64,000 nucleotides of DNA from Bacillota bacterium (GTDB lineage Bacteria; Bacillota; Dethiobacteria; DTU022), in NCBI GenBank assembly GCA_029782095.1, contig JAKOVL010000164.1:1-64000 (forward strand), written 5' to 3'. Made by a program: the position numbers and the translations under genes. Positions 46,705 through 55,188 of this stretch are shown in pieces (within the stretch, counting starts at the first letter, position 1; each line of letters starts with the position of its first letter). The notes under the pieces are model-generated. The model was not told where the DNA came from and searched no databases. It saw only the letters and a list, made by a program, of their open reading frames with translations.

Positions 46705-47172
46705 GTGACCTATAATGAAGCGGATAAAAAAACAATTGAGGCGCTTAACCAGCTTTTGCAGGGAGAATACATGGCCGTGGAGAGTTTCAATAACTTTATC
46801 GCCAAGCTGGAGGATGAAAAGGTAAAGCAAGTTTTTAAAGAAGTGCAGAAGCAGCATCGCGATAATATCGGCAAACTGGCCTCCTATATTCAAGAAATAG
46901 GCGGTCGGCCAAGAGAGAATCTCGGCATGAAAGGAACCATGGCGGAATTTAAAATTAATATGGATTTGGGTTCTGATGCCGATACTGCTGAAATTATAAG
47001 AAAAGCTGTAGAGGGGGAAACCCAGGGCGTTAACATGGCTGAAAAAGTGTTGAGGGGCGACCTGGATGATAAATCCAGGGATATAGCAGGCGAAATCCTG
47101 CACAGGGATAGGGGTTCCATTGATAAGCTTAACGGCTTGCTCGAGACAATGAAAATAAAATCAACGAGTTGA
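46705..47172 (+). CDS. Ferritin-like four-helix (DUF2383-type) protein
   Basis: AAAGGAG SD, GTG start; EALNQLLQGEYMAVESFNNFIAKLEDEKVKQVFKEVQKQHRDNIGKLASYIQEIGGRP. Confidence 0.75.
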   Translation: MTYNEADKKTIEALNQLLQGEYMAVESFNNFIAKLEDEKVKQVFKEVQKQHRDNIGKLASYIQEIGGRPRENLGMKGTMAEFKINMDLGSDADTAEIIRKAVEGETQGVNMAEKVLRGDLDDKSRDIAGEILHRDRGSIDKLNGLLETMKIKSTS

Positions 47173-47308
47173 CATGGAAGCACAATAGCCGTCTCCACGA
47201 GACTATGAGCCCAGGGGGCCAGGGTAGATGACCCTGGCTGAAGCCAAAAAATTAACTGGATAGGCCATAGAGTAATTGAAAAATCAATAATCCTTTTGAA
47301 TGGACCTA

Positions 47309-47345
47309 TGCACTTGCCAAAAGGTGAGTGCATTTCTATTTATTA
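47309..47345 (+). terminator. Rho-independent terminator
   Basis: TGCACTTGCC-AAAA-GGTGAGTGCA 10-bp stem followed by TTTCTATTTATT. Confidence 0.8.
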
Positions 47346-47579
47346 AGCCAAAAACAATAGGGGTGAACATAAAAATGACTTCGACGATAGTCTCTCTGGG
47401 GGTCCCGAAGGAATTAACTTTACTGCTTCCTAATCCAAGGCCGCCGCTCATGGAATAACAAAAGCTTAGGAAGGCAATTAATAGTACAGCGCATTAATCA
47501 TCGCACCAAAATAGTTTGCGCCTTGGATAAGGGCACCCCAGAACAATCAACTGATGCCGGAAGCAGGAGGTAAAAAACC

Positions 47580-48542
47580 ATGTTTTCCACCTTTACCGCC
47601 ATCTTTGAAGCCCTGGACGATATAGAAAAAGAGCTCTCCGGGGAGAAGAGCGAAGCCGAGAAAGAAGAACTAATCAATACCCTTTTAAGTCTCCGGAAAA
47701 CCATGGACAAATGCGTGCAGTACTGGCTCCGCTTCGAAGAGAGAGTGAACGAAATTCAGGAGCGCTACGGGCTGTCCCTGCCGGATACGCTGCCGGAAGG
47801 ATTTATGGGCACGCCGGAATACTGGGAGGAAATGGTGACCGGGGAGAAGCCGCAGGAGAAGGGGGAGGAGCCCCAGAAAGAAGAATCCCGGCCCGAAGAG
47901 ATAAAAAGCGAGGTGGCCATAAGCTCTTTTCGGCGCGGTCTGGGCTTCTGGGAACTGGCCATGCTGAAAGAAGCCGTGGGGGAATTTAAAAAGGTGGTGG
48001 AAGAGGAACCGGATCTCATCCTGGGACATTTCTGCCTGGGGCTCTCCAGTGCCCAACTGGGGCAGGTCGAGGAGGCCTTTAGAGAGTTGAAACTGGTGCT
48101 GGCCCTGGACAAGAACCGCTTCGTGCAGGCGCTGGCGCTTAATACCCTGGGCATACTGATGGTGAAGAAAGAGCAGCCGGAACAGGCCCTGCAATATTTC
48201 ATCAAGGCCAACGAGGCCGATCCCAATCTGCGGGAGGCCTGGTTCAACCGGGCCTCCACCCTTTATAATTTAAAAAGATACCAGGAGTGCGTGGAGGCCT
48301 TCAAAAAGGCGGAGGAGCTCTTTCCCGGGGACTGGGAAGTGGAGCTGTACCTGGGGCGGGCGCTGGGATACCTGGGCCGCTACAAGGAGGCGGCCCAGGC
48401 TCTGGAGCGGGCTTACCGGCACAACCCCCGGGAACCGATTATTACCTTTGAGCTGGGTTTTGTATACCGGCTTCTGGGAGAAACGGAGAGGGCCAACGAA
48501 TACTTCAATACAACCCGCCAGTTGCTGGATGTAAAGGGATGA
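47580..48542 (+). CDS. TPR-repeat protein
   Basis: AEQALQYFIKANEADPNLREAWFNRASTLYNLKRYQECVEAFKKAEELFPGDWEVELYLGRALGYLGRYKEAAQALERAYRHNP. Confidence 0.88.
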   Translation: MFSTFTAIFEALDDIEKELSGEKSEAEKEELINTLLSLRKTMDKCVQYWLRFEERVNEIQERYGLSLPDTLPEGFMGTPEYWEEMVTGEKPQEKGEEPQKEESRPEEIKSEVAISSFRRGLGFWELAMLKEAVGEFKKVVEEEPDLILGHFCLGLSSAQLGQVEEAFRELKLVLALDKNRFVQALALNTLGILMVKKEQPEQALQYFIKANEADPNLREAWFNRASTLYNLKRYQECVEAFKKAEELFPGDWEVELYLGRALGYLGRYKEAAQALERAYRHNPREPIITFELGFVYRLLGETERANEYFNTTRQLLDVKG

Positions 48543-48625
48543 CCAGGACGGCCCGGGGAAGGAATTTATCCCCGCATTAACGAAGTTTTAGGAAAATGCC
48601 TTGCCCAGAAGAAGGAGGAGGAGCG

Positions 48626-49423
48626 GTGCCTGATCTGAAAATTGCGTTAATCGGCGGCAGCGGAATTTACACCTATTCCATCGCCGGCGAGACCGAAGAA
48701 CTGGTGGTGGAAACAAGATACGGCAAAGCCCAGCTGCAGCGCGGCAAAACCGGTGACCGCGAGATATACTTTCTGGCCCGGCACGGCACGGGGCATACCA
48801 AGCCGCCCCACCTGGTCAATTACCGGGCCAATATCGCTGCGTTAAAGAAACTGGGCGTGGAGGCGGTCCTGTCTACGGCGGCCGTAGGCTCACTGCACCG
48901 GCACATCCTCCCCGGCAGCTGGGTAGTCATCGATCAGTTTATCGATTTTACGAAAAGCCGGCCCGTCACCTTCTATGACGGCAGCGACGGCCGGGTGGTC
49001 CACGTGGACTTCACCGAACCGTACTGTCCCGAGCTGCGCAGGGCGCTGCTGCGGGCCGGAGAGCAAATCCGGCGCCCGCTGCTGGACGGCGGCTGCTATG
49101 TTTGCACGGAAGGTCCTCGCTTTGAAACCCCGGCGGAGATCAAGGCTTTTAACCGCCTGGGTGGAGACGTGGTGGGGATGACCAACGTCCCGGAAGTGGT
49201 CCTGGCCCGGGAGGCGGGGCTTTGCTATGCCGCCCTGGCCCTGGTGACCAATTACGGAGCCGGAATTTCCGAAAAGATGTTGACGCATGAGGAAGTTCTG
49301 GAGATGATGGAAGAGAGTAGGGAAGAACTGAACCGGCTTCTAATGGCCGCCGTGGAGGAGATCTCCGCCGTGCGCTCCTGCCGCTGCTCCTTGCCGGGGC
49401 GCTACTGGCCGGAAGCTGAATAA
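48626..49423 (+). CDS. mtnP: S-methyl-5'-thioadenosine/purine nucleoside phosphorylase
   Basis: LIGGSGIY, FLARHGTGHTKPPHLVNYRANI, EGPRFETPAEIKAFNRLGGDVVGMTNVPEVVLAREAGLCYA; GTG after GAAGGAGGAGG. Confidence 0.88.
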   Translation: MPDLKIALIGGSGIYTYSIAGETEELVVETRYGKAQLQRGKTGDREIYFLARHGTGHTKPPHLVNYRANIAALKKLGVEAVLSTAAVGSLHRHILPGSWVVIDQFIDFTKSRPVTFYDGSDGRVVHVDFTEPYCPELRRALLRAGEQIRRPLLDGGCYVCTEGPRFETPAEIKAFNRLGGDVVGMTNVPEVVLAREAGLCYAALALVTNYGAGISEKMLTHEEVLEMMEESREELNRLLMAAVEEISAVRSCRCSLPGRYWPEAE

Positions 49424-49727
49424 GAAAGAATAAGGTAAAGGGCAGCCCGCTTCTTGCTGAAAGGATCGTTCAGTGAGCATAAAATAGATGGTGGAATAAA
49501 TTGTTGTGGAGAGAAATGCCGCCCTGGCCCCCCGTATCTTGGGGAAACGGGTGATTGCGACAATCTCAACTTAAAAGACTTAAGGTTAAAGACCTTAAAA
49601 CATTAAAGCCGGCTCCTATGGCCGCATCGGCCGGGCAACCGGCGCAAATTTTTCGCTTTGGGACAATCTGTACCACCCATGCCGAGAAAATAAAAAAGAG
49701 TATCTGCCATGTTGGGAGGCGCTGGAG

Positions 49728-51041
49728 ATGGATAAAACGCTGATCCGGGGGGCGATCCTGGTCACCATGGATGACCGCAGGCCCGACTACTTTGCCGGGG
49801 ACCTGCTGATCCGGGGGGACCGGATCGAAGAAGTTTGCGATGAGCCCGGGAAACTGGATCCGGGGGAGTGCCGGCGGGTTATTGATGGCCGCAGCCTGGT
49901 TGTCTTACCCGGGCTGATTAATACCCACGGGCATGCCGCCATGTCCCTTTTCCGCGGCTATGCCGATGATCTCCCGCTGAAAGAGTGGCTGGAGGGAAAG
50001 ATCTGGCCGCTGGAAGCGCGGCTTCAGGCGGAAGATGTCTACTGGGGCACTTTGCTCAGCATTGTCGAGATGATCCGGGGCGGTACCACCACCTTTACCG
50101 ATATGTACTTCTTCATGGACAAGGCTGCCGAAGCGGCGGCCGAGGCCGGGATCCGGGCAGTGCTGTCCCGGGGCTTGATCGGCCTGGGTGAAGGCGCCGG
50201 CGACGCCCTCAAAGAAGGGGAAAAATTGATTGAGGACTGGCACGGCAGGGAAAACGGGAGAATTAACGTTAACCTGGGCCCTCATGCGCCCTACACCTGC
50301 CCCCCGGAATTTTTGAAGAAGGTTATCGAAGCGGCGGAGCGCACCGGCAGGCCTTTGCAGATTCACCTGGCCGAGACCGCCGGGGAGGTGGAGGAGTGCC
50401 GGGCCCGGTATGCCCTGACGCCCGTCCAGCTCATGGAGAGGGAGGGCCTCTTCCGGCACCGGGTGGTGGCCGCCCATTGCGTCCACCTGGAGGCGGAGGA
50501 TATCAGGATCCTGGCGGAGAGGAAGGTGGGGGTAGCCCACAATCCGGGCAGCAATCTAAAGCTGGGCAGCGGGGTGGCGCCCCTGAAGCATCTCCTGGAA
50601 GCCGGGGTGAAGGTGGGGCTGGGCACCGACGGGGCCGCCAGCAACAATAACCTGGACCTCTGGGAGGAGATGCGCCTGGCCGCCCTGCTGGCCAAGGGGC
50701 TGGAGATGGACCCCACCCTGGTTCCCGCCATGACGGCTTTGAAAATGGCCACCGTCTACGGGGCGGAGGTTCTCTCCCTGGAGCAGGTGGGGCAGCTGCG
50801 CCCCGGTTACAAGGCGGACCTGGTGGGCATTCGCAAAGTGGCGCCGCACCTGAGCCCCCTCCATGATCCTGTGGCCCATCTGGTTTACTCCGCTTCCGCC
50901 GCCGATGTGCAACTGGTGATGGTGGACGGTGAAATTTTGCTGGAAGGCGGGGAGTTGACCCGCCTTGACGAAGAGAGAATCATTTACGAGGCTTCCCGCT
51001 GTGCTGCCAGGCTGACGGGGGGAAGCCCGCAGGGGGTTTGA
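49728..51041 (+). CDS. mtaD: 5-methylthioadenosine/S-adenosylhomocysteine deaminase
   Basis: PGLINTHGHAAMSLFRGYADDLPLKEWLE, HAPYTCPPEFL, HCVHLEAEDIRILAERKVGVAHNPGSNLKLGSG, GLGTDGAASNNNLDLWEEM. Confidence 0.93.
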   Translation: MDKTLIRGAILVTMDDRRPDYFAGDLLIRGDRIEEVCDEPGKLDPGECRRVIDGRSLVVLPGLINTHGHAAMSLFRGYADDLPLKEWLEGKIWPLEARLQAEDVYWGTLLSIVEMIRGGTTTFTDMYFFMDKAAEAAAEAGIRAVLSRGLIGLGEGAGDALKEGEKLIEDWHGRENGRINVNLGPHAPYTCPPEFLKKVIEAAERTGRPLQIHLAETAGEVEECRARYALTPVQLMEREGLFRHRVVAAHCVHLEAEDIRILAERKVGVAHNPGSNLKLGSGVAPLKHLLEAGVKVGLGTDGAASNNNLDLWEEMRLAALLAKGLEMDPTLVPAMTALKMATVYGAEVLSLEQVGQLRPGYKADLVGIRKVAPHLSPLHDPVAHLVYSASAADVQLVMVDGEILLEGGELTRLDEERIIYEASRCAARLTGGSPQGV

Positions 51042-51043
51042 AC

Positions 51044-51832
51044 ATGCCCATCGACCTGCTGGTAACCAACGACGACGGAATCCATGCCGAAGGGATCCAG
51101 ATTCTCTGCCAGGTCCTTTTTCAAAACCGGGAGTACAGATTGACCATCGTGGCCCCCGACCACGAGCGGAGCGCCGTGGGCCATGCCATTACCATGCACC
51201 GCCCCTTAATGGTGGAAAAGCAGCGTTTTCTGCATAACCCGGAACTGCAGGGATGGGCCGTGAACGGCACCCCTTCCGATTGCGTCAAGCTGGCTATTGA
51301 GGCTCTCCTGCCCCGTCCGCCCCGCATGGTGATTGCGGGAATCAACCGGGGCAGCAACCTGGGTAACGATGTTATTTACTCGGGAACAGTTTCCGCCGCC
51401 GTGGAAGGCATCATTTTGGGCGTGCCGGCCATCGCCGTTTCCCTCACCGAAGGATGCACGGAGGATTTCTTCTACGCGGCCGAGGTGGTGAAGCAGTTGC
51501 TCCCCCAGTTCCTGGACTACTCCTTCCCCCCCCATACCCTGCTGAATATCAATATCCCCCCCCGCAGCAAGGGAGAGCCCCGGGGGGTGCGGGTGACCCG
51601 CCTGGGCCGGCGGCGCTACCGGAATACATTTGAAGAGCGAGTGGATCCCCGGGGGAGGCGCTACTACTGGCTGGCCGGGGAGTTGGAAGACGAAAAGGAA
51701 CATGAGGAATCGGATGTCAGAGCCATCCAGGAACACCATATCTCCATCACCCCCGTTAAATATGATTTAACCAGCTACGAACTGATCCCGGAACTGGAAA
51801 AGCTATGGTCAGGAATGACCATCAAAGGATAG
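51044..51832 (+). CDS. surE: 5'/3'-nucleotidase SurE
   Basis: LLVTNDDGIHAEGIQIL, APDHERSAVGHAIT, GTPSDCVKLAIEAL, INRGSNLGNDVIYSGTVSAAVEG. Confidence 0.95.
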   Translation: MPIDLLVTNDDGIHAEGIQILCQVLFQNREYRLTIVAPDHERSAVGHAITMHRPLMVEKQRFLHNPELQGWAVNGTPSDCVKLAIEALLPRPPRMVIAGINRGSNLGNDVIYSGTVSAAVEGIILGVPAIAVSLTEGCTEDFFYAAEVVKQLLPQFLDYSFPPHTLLNINIPPRSKGEPRGVRVTRLGRRRYRNTFEERVDPRGRRYYWLAGELEDEKEHEESDVRAIQEHHISITPVKYDLTSYELIPELEKLWSGMTIKG

Positions 51833-51842
51833 GGAGAAGAAG

Positions 51843-53279
51843 ATGAGCAGCCTGGAAAGAGTGGGACAGAACTGCTATCGCCTTCCCAAGCGAGGAAGCA
51901 TGCTGGTGGAGGCGCGGGTATATCTAAACGATGAACTCTACCGCCATTTCAAGGTGGAGGAGGATGCCCTGAAGCAGCTAATGGATGCCGCTTCTTTGCG
52001 CGGGGTATACGGGCCGGTGGTTGGGATGCCCGATATCCATGCCGGCTTTGGACTGCCCATCGGGGGTGTTATGGCCATGGAGGCCGGAGAGGGGCTGATC
52101 TCCGCCGGGGCTGTAGGCATGGATATCAACTGCGGCGTGCGCCTCTTAAAGACCAACCTGGACTGCCGGAACTTGGATGAGGCCCGCCTGAAAGAGCTGG
52201 CCACGGAGATCCTGCGCACGATCCCCGCCGGGGTGGGCCAGAAGAGCAGGCATGGCAAGCTGGTGCGCCAACATTTTCGCCAGTTTGTGGAGCGAGGCGT
52301 CCCCTTTCTCCTGGAACTGGGCTTTGGGAGGCCCGAGGACCTGGATTATATTGAAGAGGGCGGCTTTATGCCCGGAGCCGATTTGGAGGCGGCGAGCCAG
52401 ACCGCCGTCAGCCGGGGCGACCAGCTCTCCACTATCGGAGGCGGGAATCATTTTATCGAAATCGACTACGTGGAAGAGGTCTTCGACAGCGGCCTGGCCT
52501 CCGCCTTCGGCCTGGAGAAGGACCTGCTGACGGTACTGATCCATACCGGCAGCCGGGGTTTCGGACATCAGATCTGCACCGACTACTCCGCGGTGATGCT
52601 AAAGGAGGCGGCCAGGCTCAAGCTCTCCATCCCCGCTCCCGGTCTGGCGGCGGTGCCCATCGACTCCGAAACAGGGCGCCGCTACCACGCGGCCATGGCC
52701 TGCGCGGTAAATTTTGCCTTCTGCAATCGCCAGTGGATCACCGACGACTTGCGCAAAGCTTTCGCCCGAGTCCTGGGCGGCGGCGACCGGGATTACGATC
52801 TCTCTCTCCTCTACGATATGACCCACAATGTGGCCCGCTGGGAGACGGTTTACGGGAAAAGGCTGCTGGTGCACCGGAAGGGGGCCACCAGGGCCCTGCC
52901 GAAAGGCCATCCCGGCAACCCCTTAGTCTTTCGCGACACGGGGCACCCGATTTTAATTCCCGGCACCATGGGAACCGCCTCGTACGTGCTGGTGGCGGGG
53001 GAGAAGCTGGAGCAGACCTTCTACTCCGTCAACCATGGCGCCGGGAGGGTCATGTCCAGGAGGGCAGCCCGGCGGGAAATTGAAACCCGAGAGTTGAAAG
53101 AAGCCCTTTCCGGGATCTTTCTGCCGGGGGGCGATTACAAGTCGCTCCTGGATGAGGCCCCCCAGGCCTACAAGGATATCGAGGCCGTGGTGGACACCTT
53201 TGCGGAGATCGGCATAACCCGCAAGGTGGCTCGCCTCCTGCCCCTGGCGGTAATCAAGGGACAGGGGCGGGAAGGCTAG
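51843..53279 (+). CDS. rtcB: RNA-splicing ligase RtcB
   Basis: MPDIHAGFGLPIGGVMAM, GAVGMDINCGVRLL, GGGNHFIEIDYV, HTGSRGFGHQI, HNVARWETVYGKRLLVHRKGATRALPKGHPG, NHGAGRVMSRRAA. Confidence 0.95.
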   Translation: MSSLERVGQNCYRLPKRGSMLVEARVYLNDELYRHFKVEEDALKQLMDAASLRGVYGPVVGMPDIHAGFGLPIGGVMAMEAGEGLISAGAVGMDINCGVRLLKTNLDCRNLDEARLKELATEILRTIPAGVGQKSRHGKLVRQHFRQFVERGVPFLLELGFGRPEDLDYIEEGGFMPGADLEAASQTAVSRGDQLSTIGGGNHFIEIDYVEEVFDSGLASAFGLEKDLLTVLIHTGSRGFGHQICTDYSAVMLKEAARLKLSIPAPGLAAVPIDSETGRRYHAAMACAVNFAFCNRQWITDDLRKAFARVLGGGDRDYDLSLLYDMTHNVARWETVYGKRLLVHRKGATRALPKGHPGNPLVFRDTGHPILIPGTMGTASYVLVAGEKLEQTFYSVNHGAGRVMSRRAARREIETRELKEALSGIFLPGGDYKSLLDEAPQAYKDIEAVVDTFAEIGITRKVARLLPLAVIKGQGREG

Positions 53280-53454
53280 GCCGCCGGGCCGGAGGCATAG
53301 GAGCGGATTTTCCCCTTCTCCCGGCACCGGGATCTGTATCTACCGAGTTCTATATTCCCCTCAGTCTGCTGAAGACAGAAAAGACATATATTATCCCTTC
53401 TCCCCATATATATTTAATTGCCGGTGGCATAAACCAGAAGGGGAGATTTTTTTC

Positions 53455-54126
53455 GTGCGCAGGGTTTACCGGTACCGGTATCAGCCGGCGCTGCCTTTAT
53501 TGGTTATGGGAGGGGCGGCCCTTCTGCTGACGGCGGCCATGCTGACTTTCTTTTACCTGGAGCCGGGACCTCCTTCCCTGGCTCAGGAGCTTCTTGAGCA
53601 GGCCTTAGCCGGCCTGGAAGAAGCGGACAGAGAGTATGATTTGATCATTGAGGAAAAAGGTTCGGGCTACTGCCTTCAATTCCAGGGAAAGTGGGAGGGG
53701 GGCTCCCGGCTGACGGGTCTGCTTCCCGAGTATGAACTGGAGGCCTATCTAAAGGGCGAAACGCTTTTTTTGCGGAAGAGCGGTTCCGAGGATTGGAAGA
53801 CGGCGGAAGCCCTTAAGCTGCAGGGACTGGAAAGCTTCCTGGTGGACCCGGTGCGCCTGTTGAAAAAAGAAGAAGAACGATTCTCCCAGGCCCTCCTGGG
53901 AGAGGAAGTGGATATCGGGGGCACCCTCTGCCAAACCGCTTACCTTAAGCTGGAGGAAAAGGAACTGCTCCGCATGCTCTTTCCGGAGGTCAGCCTTGAG
54001 GCCGTGGAGGAGGCCACCCTGGGGGTGGCCCTGGCAACCCCGGCGATGACTTTTAAGCAGTTGCGCATCCAGCTGCTATTCAGCGGCGGAGGGGGAAAGC
54101 TGGAGCGGGTTTACTATTTCAACTGA
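53455..54126 (+). CDS. Hypothetical membrane-anchored protein
   Basis: GTG start; TM LLVMGGAALLLTAAMLTFFYL followed by an extracytoplasmic-type domain. Confidence 0.6.
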   Translation: MRRVYRYRYQPALPLLVMGGAALLLTAAMLTFFYLEPGPPSLAQELLEQALAGLEEADREYDLIIEEKGSGYCLQFQGKWEGGSRLTGLLPEYELEAYLKGETLFLRKSGSEDWKTAEALKLQGLESFLVDPVRLLKKEEERFSQALLGEEVDIGGTLCQTAYLKLEEKELLRMLFPEVSLEAVEEATLGVALATPAMTFKQLRIQLLFSGGGGKLERVYYFN

Positions 54127-54189
54127 CGAAAATATTTTTGGCGACGAGCTAGGCGTGCAAATATAGACTACATTGATAGAGAGCATCAA

Positions 54190-54408
54190 TTATTCCCTCC
54201 GGGTTGGAAGATAGCCCCATAAATGAATATTCTTCGGCAAAATAGAGGCTTTTTCCTGATCCATGTCGTATACTTTATCCAGTATCAGCTCCCCTCCCCG
54301 GAACAGTCCATCCTGGTCTTCCTGTATGGAGAGCAGTCATAAAGCATGCTCGCGAGCCGCCAGGCCGGCGACGATAAAGTCGATACGCAAAGAATTCAAA
54401 AGGATTCA
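54190..54408 (-). pseudogene. Decayed coding fragment with internal TGA
   Basis: Minus-strand frame ILLNSLRIDFIVAGLAAREHAL*LLSIQEDQDGLFRGGELILDKVYDMDQEKASILPKNIHLWGYLPTRRE*; internal stop at 54337-54339. Confidence 0.4.
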
Positions 54409-54706
54409 CTTCTTCAAAGCAGCGCGTAGTTGATCGCATTTAGTTGACTGCTTCGCGTTCTAAACTATTTGCCTTTATTTAATATATATGTCAAGAATGG
54501 CGTTCCCTGGCTTAACATGAAAAAATTACTTTAAGCTTTATGAAAAAGATGGTATAATACAAAACGCGAGCAATCCTCATTAAGTACTGAAAATGCAGAA
54601 TAGTAATTCATTAAAGAAAATTTAATAGGGAGGAGGGTATTTCGTCCGCACAAACTTTGTCCTGCAGTTTAGTTGTTAACAGTATACCCAGCAAGGAGGA
54701 ATGAGT

Positions 54707-55126
54707 ATGGGGTTAGTCAACCTGGCGCCGGGAGCCGAAGAAGCTGCCCTGGCCATGATGCTTTCGGAGATTATTGAAAGCAACTTGCGGGATAAGCCTC
54801 AAAAGCTGAAAGACTTCAACAAGCTTAAAACCAGGGTCTACATAAATGCTTATGATGCCGACCTTGAACTGACCCTGGTCTTCAACAAAGGCGAACTCAC
54901 CGTTCACAACGGGAAAGTTGGCAAACCGAACATCTCCATCATCACAGACTCCGGCACTCTACTCGATCTCACCAACCTGAAAATTAAAGCAGGCATACCC
55001 TGGTTTTTTGATGAGAACGGACGGGAAGTAACCAAAAAGATGCTGTCCGGCAAACTAAAAATTCACGGACTGGTAACCAGGCTTCTACCCATTATCCGGC
55101 TGACCAAGGTTATGTCTGTCCAGTAG
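54707..55126 (+). CDS. SCP2 (sterol carrier protein 2)-like domain protein
   Basis: AGCAAGGAGG SD; ADLELTLVFNKGELTVHNGKVGKPNISIITDSGTLLDLTNLKIKAGIP...MLSGKLKIHGLVTRLLPIIRLTKVMSV matches the SCP2 pattern. Confidence 0.75.
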   Translation: MGLVNLAPGAEEAALAMMLSEIIESNLRDKPQKLKDFNKLKTRVYINAYDADLELTLVFNKGELTVHNGKVGKPNISIITDSGTLLDLTNLKIKAGIPWFFDENGREVTKKMLSGKLKIHGLVTRLLPIIRLTKVMSVQ

Positions 55127-55188
55127 AATTCCGTTAAGGTAGCGATATACAAAAAAGACAAAGATTAAAGAGAGTGAGGGGGATTGCA

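Noticed and set aside
49555-49743. 62-aa ORF before mtaD
   Set aside because: No recognisable domain, overlaps the mtaD start and covers the stem-rich leader; probably non-coding.
54337-54339. In-frame TGA as selenocysteine
   Set aside because: No family match, no SECIS-like hairpin recognised, and another stop lies about 22 codons upstream; a decayed fragment is simpler.
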